Shown: one piece after another, positions 9,397-17,745 of the stretch
Position numbering within the stretch: the first letter of the stretch is position 1
How the letters are laid out: each line of letters starts with the position of its first letter
Assembly: GCA_029865225.1 (NCBI GenBank)
Contig: JAOUHJ010000008.1
Span: 1 to 64,000, forward strand
Origin: Nitrospira sp.
GTDB taxonomy: Bacteria; Nitrospirota; Nitrospiria; Nitrospirales; Nitrospiraceae
Length of the DNA: 64,000 nt
Direction: 5' to 3'
Made by a program: the position numbers and the translations under genes
The notes under the pieces: generated by a model
What the model was told of the DNA's origin: nothing
The model's input: only the letters and a program-made list of their open reading frames with translations
Database searches by the model: none

Positions 9397-11199
9397 ATGA
9401 ACAAGAAGGTCTCCTTTTCGATTTGGTACGTGCTGCTCGCTATCATGGCGGTCGTGATCGTACACGACTTCATTCTGGCTCTGAACCAAGTCGAAGAACT
9501 TCCATACAGTGAATTCAAGCGGCAAGTTGCGGAGGGGAAGGTCGCTGAAGTTTCGGTGACCAGCCAGGTGTTGACCGGGAAATTGAAACCCGATGGGGAC
9601 TCGAAAGAGCAGAAAGCCTTCAGGACCGTGCGGGTTGATGATCCGGATCTCGTCCGCGAGCTCAACCAACACGGCGTCACCTTCACCGGTGTCATTGAAT
9701 CCACCTTTTTGCGCGATCTCCTGTCATGGATCATTCCGGTCGCCCTGTTCGTCGGTATCTGGTTCTTTATCTTTCGTCGGTTTGGCCAAGCCCAAGGTGG
9801 ATTCATGCAAGTCGGGCAATCCAAAGCGAAGATCTACGTGGAGAAGGACATCAAGGTGACGTTTGCCGATGTCGCCGGTGTGGACGAAGCCAAAGAAGAA
9901 CTGCGCGAAGTGATCGAGTTCCTTAAGACGCCGGAGAAGTTCACCAAGCTCGGCGGTAAGATTCCCAAGGGGATCTTGCTCGTCGGACCTCCGGGGACCG
10001 GTAAGACATTGCTGGCCCGTGCTGTGGCCGGTGAGGCTGGCGTGACCTTCTTCAGCATCAGCGGATCTGAATTTGTGGAAATGTTCGTCGGGGTCGGAGC
10101 GGCCCGGGTCCGCGATCTATTCGATCAGGCAAAACTCAAAGCTCCCTGCATTATTTTCATCGATGAGTTGGACGCACTTGGGAAAGCGCGTGGCGCGGGG
10201 CCCATGGGGCATGAGGAACGGGAGCAAACGCTCAACCAGCTGCTGGTCGAAATGGATGGCTTCGATCCTCGCATCGGGGTCATTCTCATGGCAGCGACCA
10301 ACCGACCCGAGATTCTTGATCCTGCGTTGCTGCGAGCTGGCCGGTTCGATCGCCATGTGGTTGTGGACCGTCCAGACAAGATCGGTCGCCTCGCCATTCT
10401 TCGCGTGCATGCTAAGCAGGTGGCGCTTGGTCCAGACGCTGATCTTGAAAACATCGCCGCGATGACCCCCGGGTTTTCCGGAGCTGATTTGGCTAACATC
10501 ATCAATGAGGCGGCGTTGTTAGCTGTGCGCCGTGGCAAGGATCAGGTCGGTATTTCCGAATTACACGAGGCGGTCGAGCGAGTCATTGCTGGCTTGGAGA
10601 AGAAGAATCGCGTCCTGAATAAGATGGAGAAGGAGCGGGTGGCCTACCATGAGACGGGTCATGCCCTCATTGCCATGTCTTTGCCTGGGATGGATCAGGT
10701 GCAAAAAATCTCGATTATTCCTCGCGGCGTGGCGGCGCTCGGCTATACGTTGCAGCTTCCGACGGAAGACCGGTTTCTGATGACGAAATCCGAGCTGGAG
10801 AATAAAGTGGCCGTATTATTAGGAGGGCGCATTGCTGAAGAAACCATTTTTGGCGAGGCATCCACCGGAGCACAGAACGATCTCGTGAAAGCCACGGATA
10901 TCGCAAAGAGCATGGTCAAGGCCTACGGGATGAGCGATAAACTCGGTACTATCACGTTGGAGCGCGAGCGACAGCCACAATTTCTCCAACTTCCCGTCGC
11001 ATCCGAAAAAGGGGACTACTCGGAAGAGACTGCTCGCGAGATCGATTGCGAAGTGCGGCGAATCGTTGACGAGCAGTACGGAAGAGTCAAACAGATGTTG
11101 GAAGAACGAAAGGCTGCACTTCATCAGGGTGCGAAGCTCCTGATAGAACGCGAGGTGATTACCGGGTCTGAACTGAAAGCGATCTTAGAAAGCGCATAG
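9397..11199 (+). CDS. ftsH: ATP-dependent zinc metalloprotease FtsH
   Basis: This membrane-bound AAA+ protease degrades damaged membrane proteins and some regulators. The 600-residue protein has two membrane spans (about residues 7-27 and 105-127) around a short periplasmic domain, Walker [14 protein letters not shown] (near 195), Walker [12 protein letters not shown], arginine-finger region [11 protein letters not shown], and the zinc site HETGH (near 415). GAGGAG precedes the start. Nitrospira-type genomes often carry several FtsH copies (family knowledge), so this may be one paralogue. The neighbouring lipid transport operon fits an envelope-maintenance setting. Confidence 0.97.
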   Translation: MNKKVSFSIWYVLLAIMAVVIVHDFILALNQVEELPYSEFKRQVAEGKVAEVSVTSQVLTGKLKPDGDSKEQKAFRTVRVDDPDLVRELNQHGVTFTGVIESTFLRDLLSWIIPVALFVGIWFFIFRRFGQAQGGFMQVGQSKAKIYVEKDIKVTFADVAGVDEAKEELREVIEFLKTPEKFTKLGGKIPKGILLVGPPGTGKTLLARAVAGEAGVTFFSISGSEFVEMFVGVGAARVRDLFDQAKLKAPCIIFIDELDALGKARGAGPMGHEEREQTLNQLLVEMDGFDPRIGVILMAATNRPEILDPALLRAGRFDRHVVVDRPDKIGRLAILRVHAKQVALGPDADLENIAAMTPGFSGADLANIINEAALLAVRRGKDQVGISELHEAVERVIAGLEKKNRVLNKMEKERVAYHETGHALIAMSLPGMDQVQKISIIPRGVAALGYTLQLPTEDRFLMTKSELENKVAVLLGGRIAEETIFGEASTGAQNDLVKATDIAKSMVKAYGMSDKLGTITLERERQPQFLQLPVASEKGDYSEETAREIDCEVRRIVDEQYGRVKQMLEERKAALHQGAKLLIEREVITGSELKAILESA

Positions 11200-11243
11200 A
11201 TCAAAGGTTGGAGACCCGCCTGCCGTCTTGACCAGAGGAGCGG

Positions 11244-12410
11244 ATGGAAGTCGCGCGCAGGCTTGTGAGTCGCCAAGTCAGCGACAAAGTGAGGCTGATG
11301 GAACAACAGGCAACCATCTCGGTCGAGGATAATGTGGTCTACTGCCGTGGGGATTGGACCCTTCCGAACTTGGCCCAGCTGGAGCGGAGAGGTCGAACGC
11401 TTCGATGGCCGGACATCCCAACCGTATGCTACGACGCCGGCCAAGTGACCGCCATGGACACTGGCGGTGCGCTCATGCTGCAGCGTTGCATCGAAGGCTT
11501 GCGGCGCAAGGGCCAACAGCCGTCCCTCCAAGGGCTGAAACCGGAATTTGCGGAACTGCTTCGGAAGGTGGACATCGACCGGCCTCGGGCTGAACGCGGG
11601 TCTGCTGTCCAAGGAACAGGTTGGGTCGAACGTCTCTCGCTCGCGCTACAATCTCGGCAAACCTCGGTGACCCATGGGCTTGCCTTTCTGGGTGAAAGCA
11701 CCATCGCAGCCGGTCGGGCCATAACGCAGCCGCATTCCATCCGATGGCGGGCGCTTTTGCGAATCGTGGAAATGGACGGCGTGAGGGCCTTGCCGATTAC
11801 AGGTCTACTGACGTTTCTCGTCGGTGTCGTGATTGCCTATCAGGGTGCGGAACAGTTGCGCAAGTTCGGCACGAACATTTTTATTGTGGATTTGGTCGGC
11901 ATCTCGCTGTTGCGCGAGATTGCACCATTGATCGTGGCGATCCTTATCGCAGGCCGTTCAGGATCCGCCTATGCGGCCGAAATCGGCACGATGAAGGTCA
12001 CGGAAGAATTAGACGCGGTGCGGACGTTGGGCATCTCGCCCATGAATTTGCTTGTGCTACCACGAGCGCTTGGTCTCATCATTGCTCTACCCTTGTTGAC
12101 GGTATATGCGGATGTTGTGGGTGTATTCGGGGGCATATTGATTGCCATGGGTGAGCTCAATGTAAGCTTCGTTGAGTTTGTCGCTCGATTCGAGGAAGCG
12201 GTTCCATTGCGACATTTTCTCATCGGGTTGGCAAAAGCGCCATTCTTTGCGGCGATCATCGCACTGGTGGGCTGTTATCAAGGATTTCAGATTCGAGGTG
12301 GTGTTGACGACGTCGGACGACACACTACCATCAGTGTCGTGCAAGGAATTTTTCTCGTCATCGTGTTCGATGCGCTCTGCAGCATCTTGCTTAATTGGTG
12401 GGACCTGTAG
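11244..12410 (+). CDS. mlaE: MlaE-type lipid ABC permease with N-terminal STAS domain
   Basis: This is the inner-membrane permease of an MCE/Mla phospholipid transporter. The first 110 residues form a STAS-like domain (TISVEDNVVYCRGDWTLPNL ... DTGGALMLQRC), which in the E. coli system is the separate MlaB protein. The remaining 260 residues are the permease, with the family's EIGTMKVTEELDAVRTLGI and PRALGLIIALPLLTVYAD signatures and about five spans. GAGGAG lies just before the ATG at 11244; 11298 is a possible second start. It is first in a four-gene operon with ATPase, MCE protein and lipoprotein. Confidence 0.92.
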   Translation: MEVARRLVSRQVSDKVRLMEQQATISVEDNVVYCRGDWTLPNLAQLERRGRTLRWPDIPTVCYDAGQVTAMDTGGALMLQRCIEGLRRKGQQPSLQGLKPEFAELLRKVDIDRPRAERGSAVQGTGWVERLSLALQSRQTSVTHGLAFLGESTIAAGRAITQPHSIRWRALLRIVEMDGVRALPITGLLTFLVGVVIAYQGAEQLRKFGTNIFIVDLVGISLLREIAPLIVAILIAGRSGSAYAAEIGTMKVTEELDAVRTLGISPMNLLVLPRALGLIIALPLLTVYADVVGVFGGILIAMGELNVSFVEFVARFEEAVPLRHFLIGLAKAPFFAAIIALVGCYQGFQIRGGVDDVGRHTTISVVQGIFLVIVFDALCSILLNWWDL

Positions 12411-12444
12411 TGTGTTGTGCAGCCTGTATGAGAGGTAGTTCCTG

Positions 12445-13260
12445 ATGCCGTCGGCCACGAATCTTGAGACGCCGGTGATTGAAGTGAGTCGTGTCGCCAC
12501 GAAGTTTGGACAGGCAATGGTTCATAAGGACGTTAGTCTGTCCATCAACCGAGGCGAAATCTTCGCGATCGCCGGCGGGAACGGCTGTGGCAAAACCACG
12601 TTGTTGCGGGAGATTGTCGGTCTGATTACACCATCGGACGGGACGATCCGGTTGTTTGGAATAGACAGCCGGCGATTGGAAGCGGGTGACGGCCATCCGG
12701 TCCATCGCCGATTCGGGGTGATGTTCCAGCACGGTGCCTTATTCAGCTCATTCACCCTGGCGGAGAATGTGGCGGTGCCGCTGCGGGAGCATACGACCTT
12801 GAGTGCCGACCTGATTCGAGATATTGTGACCACCAAGATTGCAATGGTCGGATTACCGCCGGACAGTGCGGCGAAATATCCGAACGAACTCAGCGGAGGC
12901 ATGCGGAGGCGAGCGGCGCTGGCCCGAGCGATCGTCATGGATCCGGAGCTCTTGTTCCTCGACGAGCCGACGGCCGGACTCGACCCGATCATCGCCGCGG
13001 GGTTCGACGAGCTCGTGCTTTCATTGAAGAATCTTCTGGGTTTGACGGTGGTGATGGTGACCCACGACCTGGATTCTTTGTGGGGCATCGCCAATCGTGT
13101 GGCCGTGCTGGGCAGTGGAAGGGTGCTTGGGATCGGCACGATGCAGGAGTTGTCTCGATCGGACGATCCTGTCATCCGTGAATATTTCCAGGGCCCGCGT
13201 GGACGGGCAGCTACGGAACAGGCGGCGTGGAATGGGGACCGGGTCAGGCGTGAAGCGTGA
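12445..13260 (+). CDS. mlaF: Mla-type lipid ABC transporter ATPase
   Basis: It powers the adjacent MlaE-like permease. The 271-residue protein has Walker A GGNGCGKTT (near residue 46), Q-loop FQHGALFSSFT (the FQxGALFxSLT form is typical of MlaF), signature LSGGMRRRAALARA, Walker B LLFLDEPTAGLDP and H-loop VTHD. It starts 34 nt after the permease with no intervening promoter that I can see. The whole operon is colinear with standard Mla/MCE sets. Confidence 0.95.
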   Translation: MPSATNLETPVIEVSRVATKFGQAMVHKDVSLSINRGEIFAIAGGNGCGKTTLLREIVGLITPSDGTIRLFGIDSRRLEAGDGHPVHRRFGVMFQHGALFSSFTLAENVAVPLREHTTLSADLIRDIVTTKIAMVGLPPDSAAKYPNELSGGMRRRAALARAIVMDPELLFLDEPTAGLDPIIAAGFDELVLSLKNLLGLTVVMVTHDLDSLWGIANRVAVLGSGRVLGIGTMQELSRSDDPVIREYFQGPRGRAATEQAAWNGDRVRREA

Positions 13261-13342
13261 AGGGGTGACCGCACCATGCGATTGAGGTCTGTTGATTGTC
13301 GAAAGCCGGCACGAATCGGTTAATGCCAACCATGGAGTGACG

Positions 13343-14305
13343 ATGGAACCAAAGGTCAACTATATCCTGGTCGGCTCGTTTGTGGCGTTTCTCGGAGCGG
13401 CTGTTTTGGTCGGGATCTTGTGGCTCGGGAAGACCGACTATCGGGGCTCATACGATCGATATGAGGCCTATATGAAGGAGTCGGTCGCAGGATTGAGTGT
13501 GGACTCGACGGTCAAATATCGAGGTGTCGACGTTGGCCGAGTGAGGGACATTGCCTTGAGGCCAGATAATCCGGAAGAAGTCCTCCTGATACTTGATATC
13601 GCCCGCGGAACGCCGATCAAGACGGATACACTTGCCGTGCTCGAAACCCAAGGGCTCACCGGTCTTGCGACGGTCAATTTGACGGGAGGCAGCCGAGAGG
13701 CACCAGCATTAGTTGCGGTGGAAGGGCAGATGTATCCGGTCATTAAGACCGGCCCGTCGCTGTTTTTCCGCTTGGATGAGGCCGTCTCCCGTTTACTTTC
13801 CGAGGAAGGTTTGGCCCAGTTGATTGTTCATCTGGATTCCGCAGCTGTAGGCGTGACGAAGATGCTCGATGAGGAGAATCAAACGCTGCTCAAACGCACG
13901 ATCAAGGATCTCTCGGATGTTGCCCAAACCATTGCCGCCCATAGAACCCAGATTGATCAAAGTTTGAACGGTGCAGCCAAGGGTGCCGACAACCTGGTGA
14001 AGCTGACGGCCTCGTTGAATGCCCAGGTTCCAACCCTCCTTGCAGGCATCAACAAAAGCGTGGTGGCCTTGGATAGGGCAACGGAGGAACTTGCGAAGAC
14101 CAGTAAGACCGTTGGGACGGTCGTCAATGAATCCAAACCGGAGCTGCAACAATTCACGAAACGCACGCTGCCCGAAGCCGGCTTATTAGTCACGGAGCTC
14201 AGACAGCTCACGGGTACGTTGACTCGTGTGGCACGGGAGTTGGAGCGAGAACCAAGCTCGTTGGTGTTTGGACGGAAGGCACAACCACGTGGTCCTGGGG
14301 AATAA
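13343..14305 (+). CDS. mlaD: MCE (MlaD-type) lipid-binding periplasmic protein
   Basis: This anchored periplasmic lipid carrier works with the MlaE/F core. It has a single N-terminal membrane helix (YILVGSFVAFLGAAVLVGIL), then an MCE domain (GLSVDSTVKYRGVDVGRVRD ... LAVLETQGLTGLATVNLTGG), then about 150 residues of predicted helix and coiled coil that would extend across the periplasm. I chose the ATG at 13343 because GGAG lies upstream and the product begins MEPKVNYILVG, the usual MlaD start. The frame extends to 13292 without family support. Confidence 0.9.
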   Translation: MEPKVNYILVGSFVAFLGAAVLVGILWLGKTDYRGSYDRYEAYMKESVAGLSVDSTVKYRGVDVGRVRDIALRPDNPEEVLLILDIARGTPIKTDTLAVLETQGLTGLATVNLTGGSREAPALVAVEGQMYPVIKTGPSLFFRLDEAVSRLLSEEGLAQLIVHLDSAAVGVTKMLDEENQTLLKRTIKDLSDVAQTIAAHRTQIDQSLNGAAKGADNLVKLTASLNAQVPTLLAGINKSVVALDRATEELAKTSKTVGTVVNESKPELQQFTKRTLPEAGLLVTELRQLTGTLTRVARELEREPSSLVFGRKAQPRGPGE

Positions 14306-14324
14306 GATCCTGAACGATCATGCT

Positions 14325-14963
14325 ATGAAGAAGTATTGGTTCATTCATGTCATGTGCGCCCTGTGGGTTTCTGCGCTACCGGGCTGTCTGTCGCCCAGAT
14401 CGGACTCACCGGAAATCCATACGTATCAGTTGGGCCTTGATGAACAGCGGAGCGAAGTCCGGCGTGAACCGCTCGATGGTCCGGTGTTGCTCGTGAGTCC
14501 CCCTCAAGCGGAGCCGGGATTTGAAACGCAACGTATGGTGTACGTCAAACGTCCATTCCAAATCGAATATTTTGCCGTGAATGAATGGGCCGATACACCG
14601 GTGCGCATGTTTGCTCCGTTGATGGTCCATGCACTTAATCACAGCGGGACGTGGTATGCCGTGATCCCACTCCCGAGCTCGATCCCCGGGGACTATCGCC
14701 TGGATACGTATGGATTTCTCCTACAGCACGAGTTTATCCAACAGCCCAGTCGAGTCAGGATCTTAGCTCGGCTGCAGCTTGTGGACTTAAGAGAGTCGAC
14801 GATTGTCGGCACCAGGGCTTTCGAGACGGTGGAGAATGCTCCGAGCGAGAATGCCTATGGGGGTGTGCTGGCCGCCAATCGAGCGGTCGCTGGTTTGCTC
14901 GACCAGATCGCGTCATGGGTTCAGCAATGCGTTCGGCGTTCACCGGAGTGTGGCCGTTCATAG
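14325..14963 (+). CDS. ABC-type transport auxiliary lipoprotein (PqiC/LptE-like partner of MCE)
   Basis: About 212 residues with a signal peptide ending in a lipobox-like ALPGC (Cys near residue 18), suggesting an outer-membrane lipoprotein. The body (YQLGLD ... RMVYVKRPFQIEYFAVNEWAD, later NHSGTWYAVIP and DYRLDTYGFLLQHEF) fits the 'ABC_trans_aux' family that accompanies MCE systems and is thought to receive or pass lipids at the outer membrane. It follows mlaD by 19 nt and ends the Mla operon. The ATG at 14325 gives the clean signal peptide. Confidence 0.8.
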   Translation: MKKYWFIHVMCALWVSALPGCLSPRSDSPEIHTYQLGLDEQRSEVRREPLDGPVLLVSPPQAEPGFETQRMVYVKRPFQIEYFAVNEWADTPVRMFAPLMVHALNHSGTWYAVIPLPSSIPGDYRLDTYGFLLQHEFIQQPSRVRILARLQLVDLRESTIVGTRAFETVENAPSENAYGGVLAANRAVAGLLDQIASWVQQCVRRSPECGRS

Positions 14964-14999
14964 ATTGGTTCCTGGCTATAATCGAGAGGGCAAGCAACG

Positions 15000-15347
15000 A
15001 TGAACACTGCCTTCCCTGTTGCGTGCGGAATTGCCATGATCTGCTGGCTCGCGATTTCCACACCCGGTTTTGCCGCGGATGAACGAAATCTGGAGCGAGG
15101 CAAGAGACTCTACGAGAAGTATTGCCTGGCTTGTCATGGTCCAAAAGGTCGGGGAGACGGAGCGACGCAGTTTGTCCCACCTGTGGCGGATCTGACCTCA
15201 AGCGACGTGCTGCTCAAACCGGATTCTCGCCTCTTAAAGAGCATCCATGAAGGCAAACCGAATACGGCCATGGATGCCTGGACATCCCGATTATCAGACG
15301 AGGCCATCCGCGATGTGCTCGCCTATGTGCTGACCTTCCCGCGCTGA
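15000..15347 (+). CDS. Periplasmic monoheme cytochrome c
   Basis: A 115-residue exported protein with signal peptide (to about residue 25, GFAA) and one heme site CLACHGPKGRGDG. The C-terminal half has PPVADLTSSDVLL, HEGKPNTAMDAW and LSDEAIRDVLAYVLTF. The methionine in NTAM is the probable sixth heme ligand. It is a clear paralogue of the cytochrome at 27425 (shared HEGKPNTAM and LSDE.I.DVLAYV). It acts as a small soluble electron carrier; the partner is unknown. It follows the Mla operon by 36 nt and may be co-transcribed. Confidence 0.88.
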   Translation: MNTAFPVACGIAMICWLAISTPGFAADERNLERGKRLYEKYCLACHGPKGRGDGATQFVPPVADLTSSDVLLKPDSRLLKSIHEGKPNTAMDAWTSRLSDEAIRDVLAYVLTFPR

Positions 15348-15366
15348 CAGGGGTCGATGAAGCCGC

Positions 15367-15849
15367 ATGAAAACATCCTGGAGGACAGGGATCAGTTTCG
15401 GATTAACGTCGGGGGTCATTACCACACTTGGCTTGATGGTAGGTTTGCATTCCGGCACACATTCGCGCGCCATCGTACTCGGCGGTATTCTCACGATCGC
15501 GATTGCCGACGCCATGTCGGATGCGCTCGGCATCCATGTGTCCGAAGAATCAAAGAACAGCGGCCCTGCGAGTCACATCTGGGAAGCGACGCTCGCCACA
15601 TTCGCTGCAAAGTTTCTTGTGTCAGCGACCTTTGTCATTCCTGTCCTCTTCGGTCCACTCGATCAGGCGATTGTCATCAGCGTGGCCTGGGGGTTGTTCT
15701 TGCTCACAGTCCTGAGTTTCTTCATTGCTCGCGCACAGGCGACCGCTCCCTGGAAGGTGATCGGAGAGCATCTCATCATCGCACTGTGCGTGGTGGCAAT
15801 CACGCATGCGGTCGGAGATTGGGTGAAGGGTTTCGTGGAGGCGGAATGA
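15367..15849 (+). CDS. VIT/CCC1-like membrane protein, short form
   Basis: A 160-residue integral membrane protein with about five hydrophobic helices. The beginning (GISFGLTSGVITTLGLMVGL) and ADAMSDALGIHVSEES resemble the first half of VIT1/CCC1 vacuolar iron/manganese transporters, in which the latter segment carries metal-binding residues. The usual C-terminal half is shorter here. A role in Fe or Mn movement is inferred from the family. It is 19 nt after the cytochrome c gene. Confidence 0.65.
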   Translation: MKTSWRTGISFGLTSGVITTLGLMVGLHSGTHSRAIVLGGILTIAIADAMSDALGIHVSEESKNSGPASHIWEATLATFAAKFLVSATFVIPVLFGPLDQAIVISVAWGLFLLTVLSFFIARAQATAPWKVIGEHLIIALCVVAITHAVGDWVKGFVEAE

Positions 15850-15894
15850 TAGGACAGAACAGGTGAATGAAATGGTGGCACCCAATGACTCTCT

Positions 15895-16416
15895 ATGATG
15901 ATGCAACAAGAATCAGGCCGTGATACGGCCTATGATCATCTCATCACGCTCTGGACCTCGGGAGTTCGGAACTATCACACGATGCTGTCCGATTACCTCA
16001 CTGCGAACTCCATCTTCGTAGCCGTCATCGGTCTGATTATCTCTCGGGAGTCGTTGGCGCTCCCATTTATGGCGCTGATCATTCTACTCTGTATTTTTGG
16101 GCTGCTCCTTTGTTTTCAAATGGCGATTGTCCTCGGCCGGTTCTCAGGGCAGAATGCCTTGTGGGAGTGGCAGCTCAGGGGTATCGAACAGACCCAGGAC
16201 TGGAACCAGCCCAAACTCATCACGGGTCTCTATCACCTGCATGAAACGCAGCAGCCGATTGAAGATCGGAACAACGAGCCGCAGGTGTTTACACCGAACT
16301 GGGCGTTCCGCCAGCACCGGCAGTGGTGGGGACATCGTGCCGTCAGTTTCCCCTGGTTCTTCGGCTGCGTTTACGGTGCGTTTCTTATTTGGACTGTGAC
16401 ACAGTTGAGGAGCTAG
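15895..16416 (+). CDS. Unknown membrane protein with two spans
   Basis: A 173-residue protein: about 45 soluble residues (YDHLITLWTSGVRNYHTMLSD), two adjacent hydrophobic helices (about 48-65 and 67-88), then a soluble C-terminal region rich in Trp and Gln, and a last hydrophobic segment near 155-170. The layout is reminiscent of RipA-type small octameric membrane proteins, but I cannot assign it. Nearby ATGs at 15898 and 15901 are also possible. It lies 45 nt after the VIT-like gene. Confidence 0.6.
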   Translation: MMMQQESGRDTAYDHLITLWTSGVRNYHTMLSDYLTANSIFVAVIGLIISRESLALPFMALIILLCIFGLLLCFQMAIVLGRFSGQNALWEWQLRGIEQTQDWNQPKLITGLYHLHETQQPIEDRNNEPQVFTPNWAFRQHRQWWGHRAVSFPWFFGCVYGAFLIWTVTQLRS

Positions 16417-16469
16417 TCATCAACCGCTTTGTAAGGAACGTGAGAAAATAGAGAGCCGAAGGAGAACAA

Positions 16470-16904
16470 ATGGACCAGAAGAGCAAAATCTACATGTATC
16501 ACACAATGGTCAAGTGGACGGAACAGCGCAAGGGAATCATGTCCTGTGCAGGAAAACCGGAGGTCCAAGTGGCCACGCCTCCGGAATTCAAGGGGCATGA
16601 GGGCATTTGGTCTCCCGAAGATCTCTTCGTGGCGTCCGCCAATATTTGTCTGATGACAACGTTTCTTGCTGTAGCAGAGCGGGCCGGCCTCGCATTCTCT
16701 GCCTACGAAAGTACGGCGGAAGGTCGGCTGGAGTTGGTGGAGGGAAAATTCCAATTCACTGCCATCACAATCAGGCCTTCGATTACATTGAAGCCAGGGG
16801 GTGATGCGGCCAAAGCCAAGGAGCTGATTGAAAAGGCTGAGTCGAATTGTCTGATTTCTAACTCGATGAAAGCCATGGTGACCTTAGAGCCGGTCATCCG
16901 CTAG
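16470..16904 (+). CDS. OsmC family protein
   Basis: OsmC/Ohr proteins reduce organic or fatty-acid hydroperoxides with a cysteine pair. The 144-residue length and the pattern GIWSPEDLFVASANICLMTTF ... AESNCLISNSM fit, with Cys near residues 57 and 127 as the probable redox pair (family knowledge: one Cys in each motif). A second, more distant OsmC protein is encoded at 28978. It lies 53 nt after the preceding membrane gene, and its end is only 18 bp from the convergent phosphopantetheinyl transferase gene. Confidence 0.85.
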   Translation: MDQKSKIYMYHTMVKWTEQRKGIMSCAGKPEVQVATPPEFKGHEGIWSPEDLFVASANICLMTTFLAVAERAGLAFSAYESTAEGRLELVEGKFQFTAITIRPSITLKPGGDAAKAKELIEKAESNCLISNSMKAMVTLEPVIR

Positions 16905-16922
16905 TACCAGAACAAAGACTTC

Positions 16923-17687
16923 TTACTCCGGGGGTGAGCCGTACTGCTGCACTCGGTCTAAATCTCGTGCAGCCACGGCCGCTTCCCATCCCTTTTCACA
17001 ACGGAGAAGACGAACTCGGAGCGGATTGGTGAAGTGAGCACCCAAGCGGGGACGAATGTCGGCGCTGACTCCGTCCGCCTCAAGGAAAATCTCGCAGTCG
17101 GACAGCCCACGGAGACCGATACCCTGTGCCTTGAGCAGTGCTTCCTTCGCAACCCAATAGCGAAAAAATTTGGTCGTACGTTGTTCCTCAGGGGCCTGCA
17201 TGATCGCCGCATGTTCTGAGCGGGAAAAATAGCGCTCGGATAAGGCTGAGGCGTTGACCTCCGAACGAACGGATTCAAGATCGACTCCAACTTCTTGTCC
17301 GTTGGAAACCGCAATGAGTGCTCGGCCATGAGCATGGGACAAATTGAACGTGATCGTTGGCTGATCTTGTCGATCCCTCGTGAGGAAGGGCTTGCCCGTT
17401 GCAGTCCGATCTATCGCGACATGATTCGGTGCGACTCCAAGGTACGTGCTGAGCACGGCTCGGAGGCCTCCGTGAGCCAGCTTGTACTGTCGCTGTAGGT
17501 CCTTCCGAACAAAGCGAGCCGCTCGCTGTTGTTCTACTTCATCCAGCCACCCTGCGCAGCGCTCCAGGCACTGTGGTGGTCCATCCAGCTCAATTCCCCA
17601 CAGGTGAACGGCGCTTGGTTCAATGGGGATGCAGTCTGGAACCTCTGCACCAATTAGATGCTCAATTGACAGGAATGAGGTCAGCAT
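16923..17687 (-). CDS. 4'-phosphopantetheinyl transferase (Sfp type)
   Basis: It loads the phosphopantetheine arm from CoA onto carrier-protein serines. The 254-residue Sfp-type protein shows the three family motifs: FNLSHAHGRALIAVS, VGVDLESVRS (Mg-binding Asp and Glu) and FRYWVAKEALLKAQGIGL (W..KEA..K). It begins 58 nt after the NRPS stop on the same strand, so it is almost certainly the dedicated activator of that synthetase's three carrier domains. TAAGGATG upstream of the ATG is the likely ribosome site. Confidence 0.93.
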   Translation of the reverse strand: MLTSFLSIEHLIGAEVPDCIPIEPSAVHLWGIELDGPPQCLERCAGWLDEVEQQRAARFVRKDLQRQYKLAHGGLRAVLSTYLGVAPNHVAIDRTATGKPFLTRDRQDQPTITFNLSHAHGRALIAVSNGQEVGVDLESVRSEVNASALSERYFSRSEHAAIMQAPEEQRTTKFFRYWVAKEALLKAQGIGLRGLSDCEIFLEADGVSADIRPRLGAHFTNPLRVRLLRCEKGWEAAVAARDLDRVQQYGSPPE

Positions 17688-17745
17688 GGTGGCATCCTTA
17701 CTGCCGACAGAATCTTGATTGATCGACGAAAGAAAGTGGCGATGC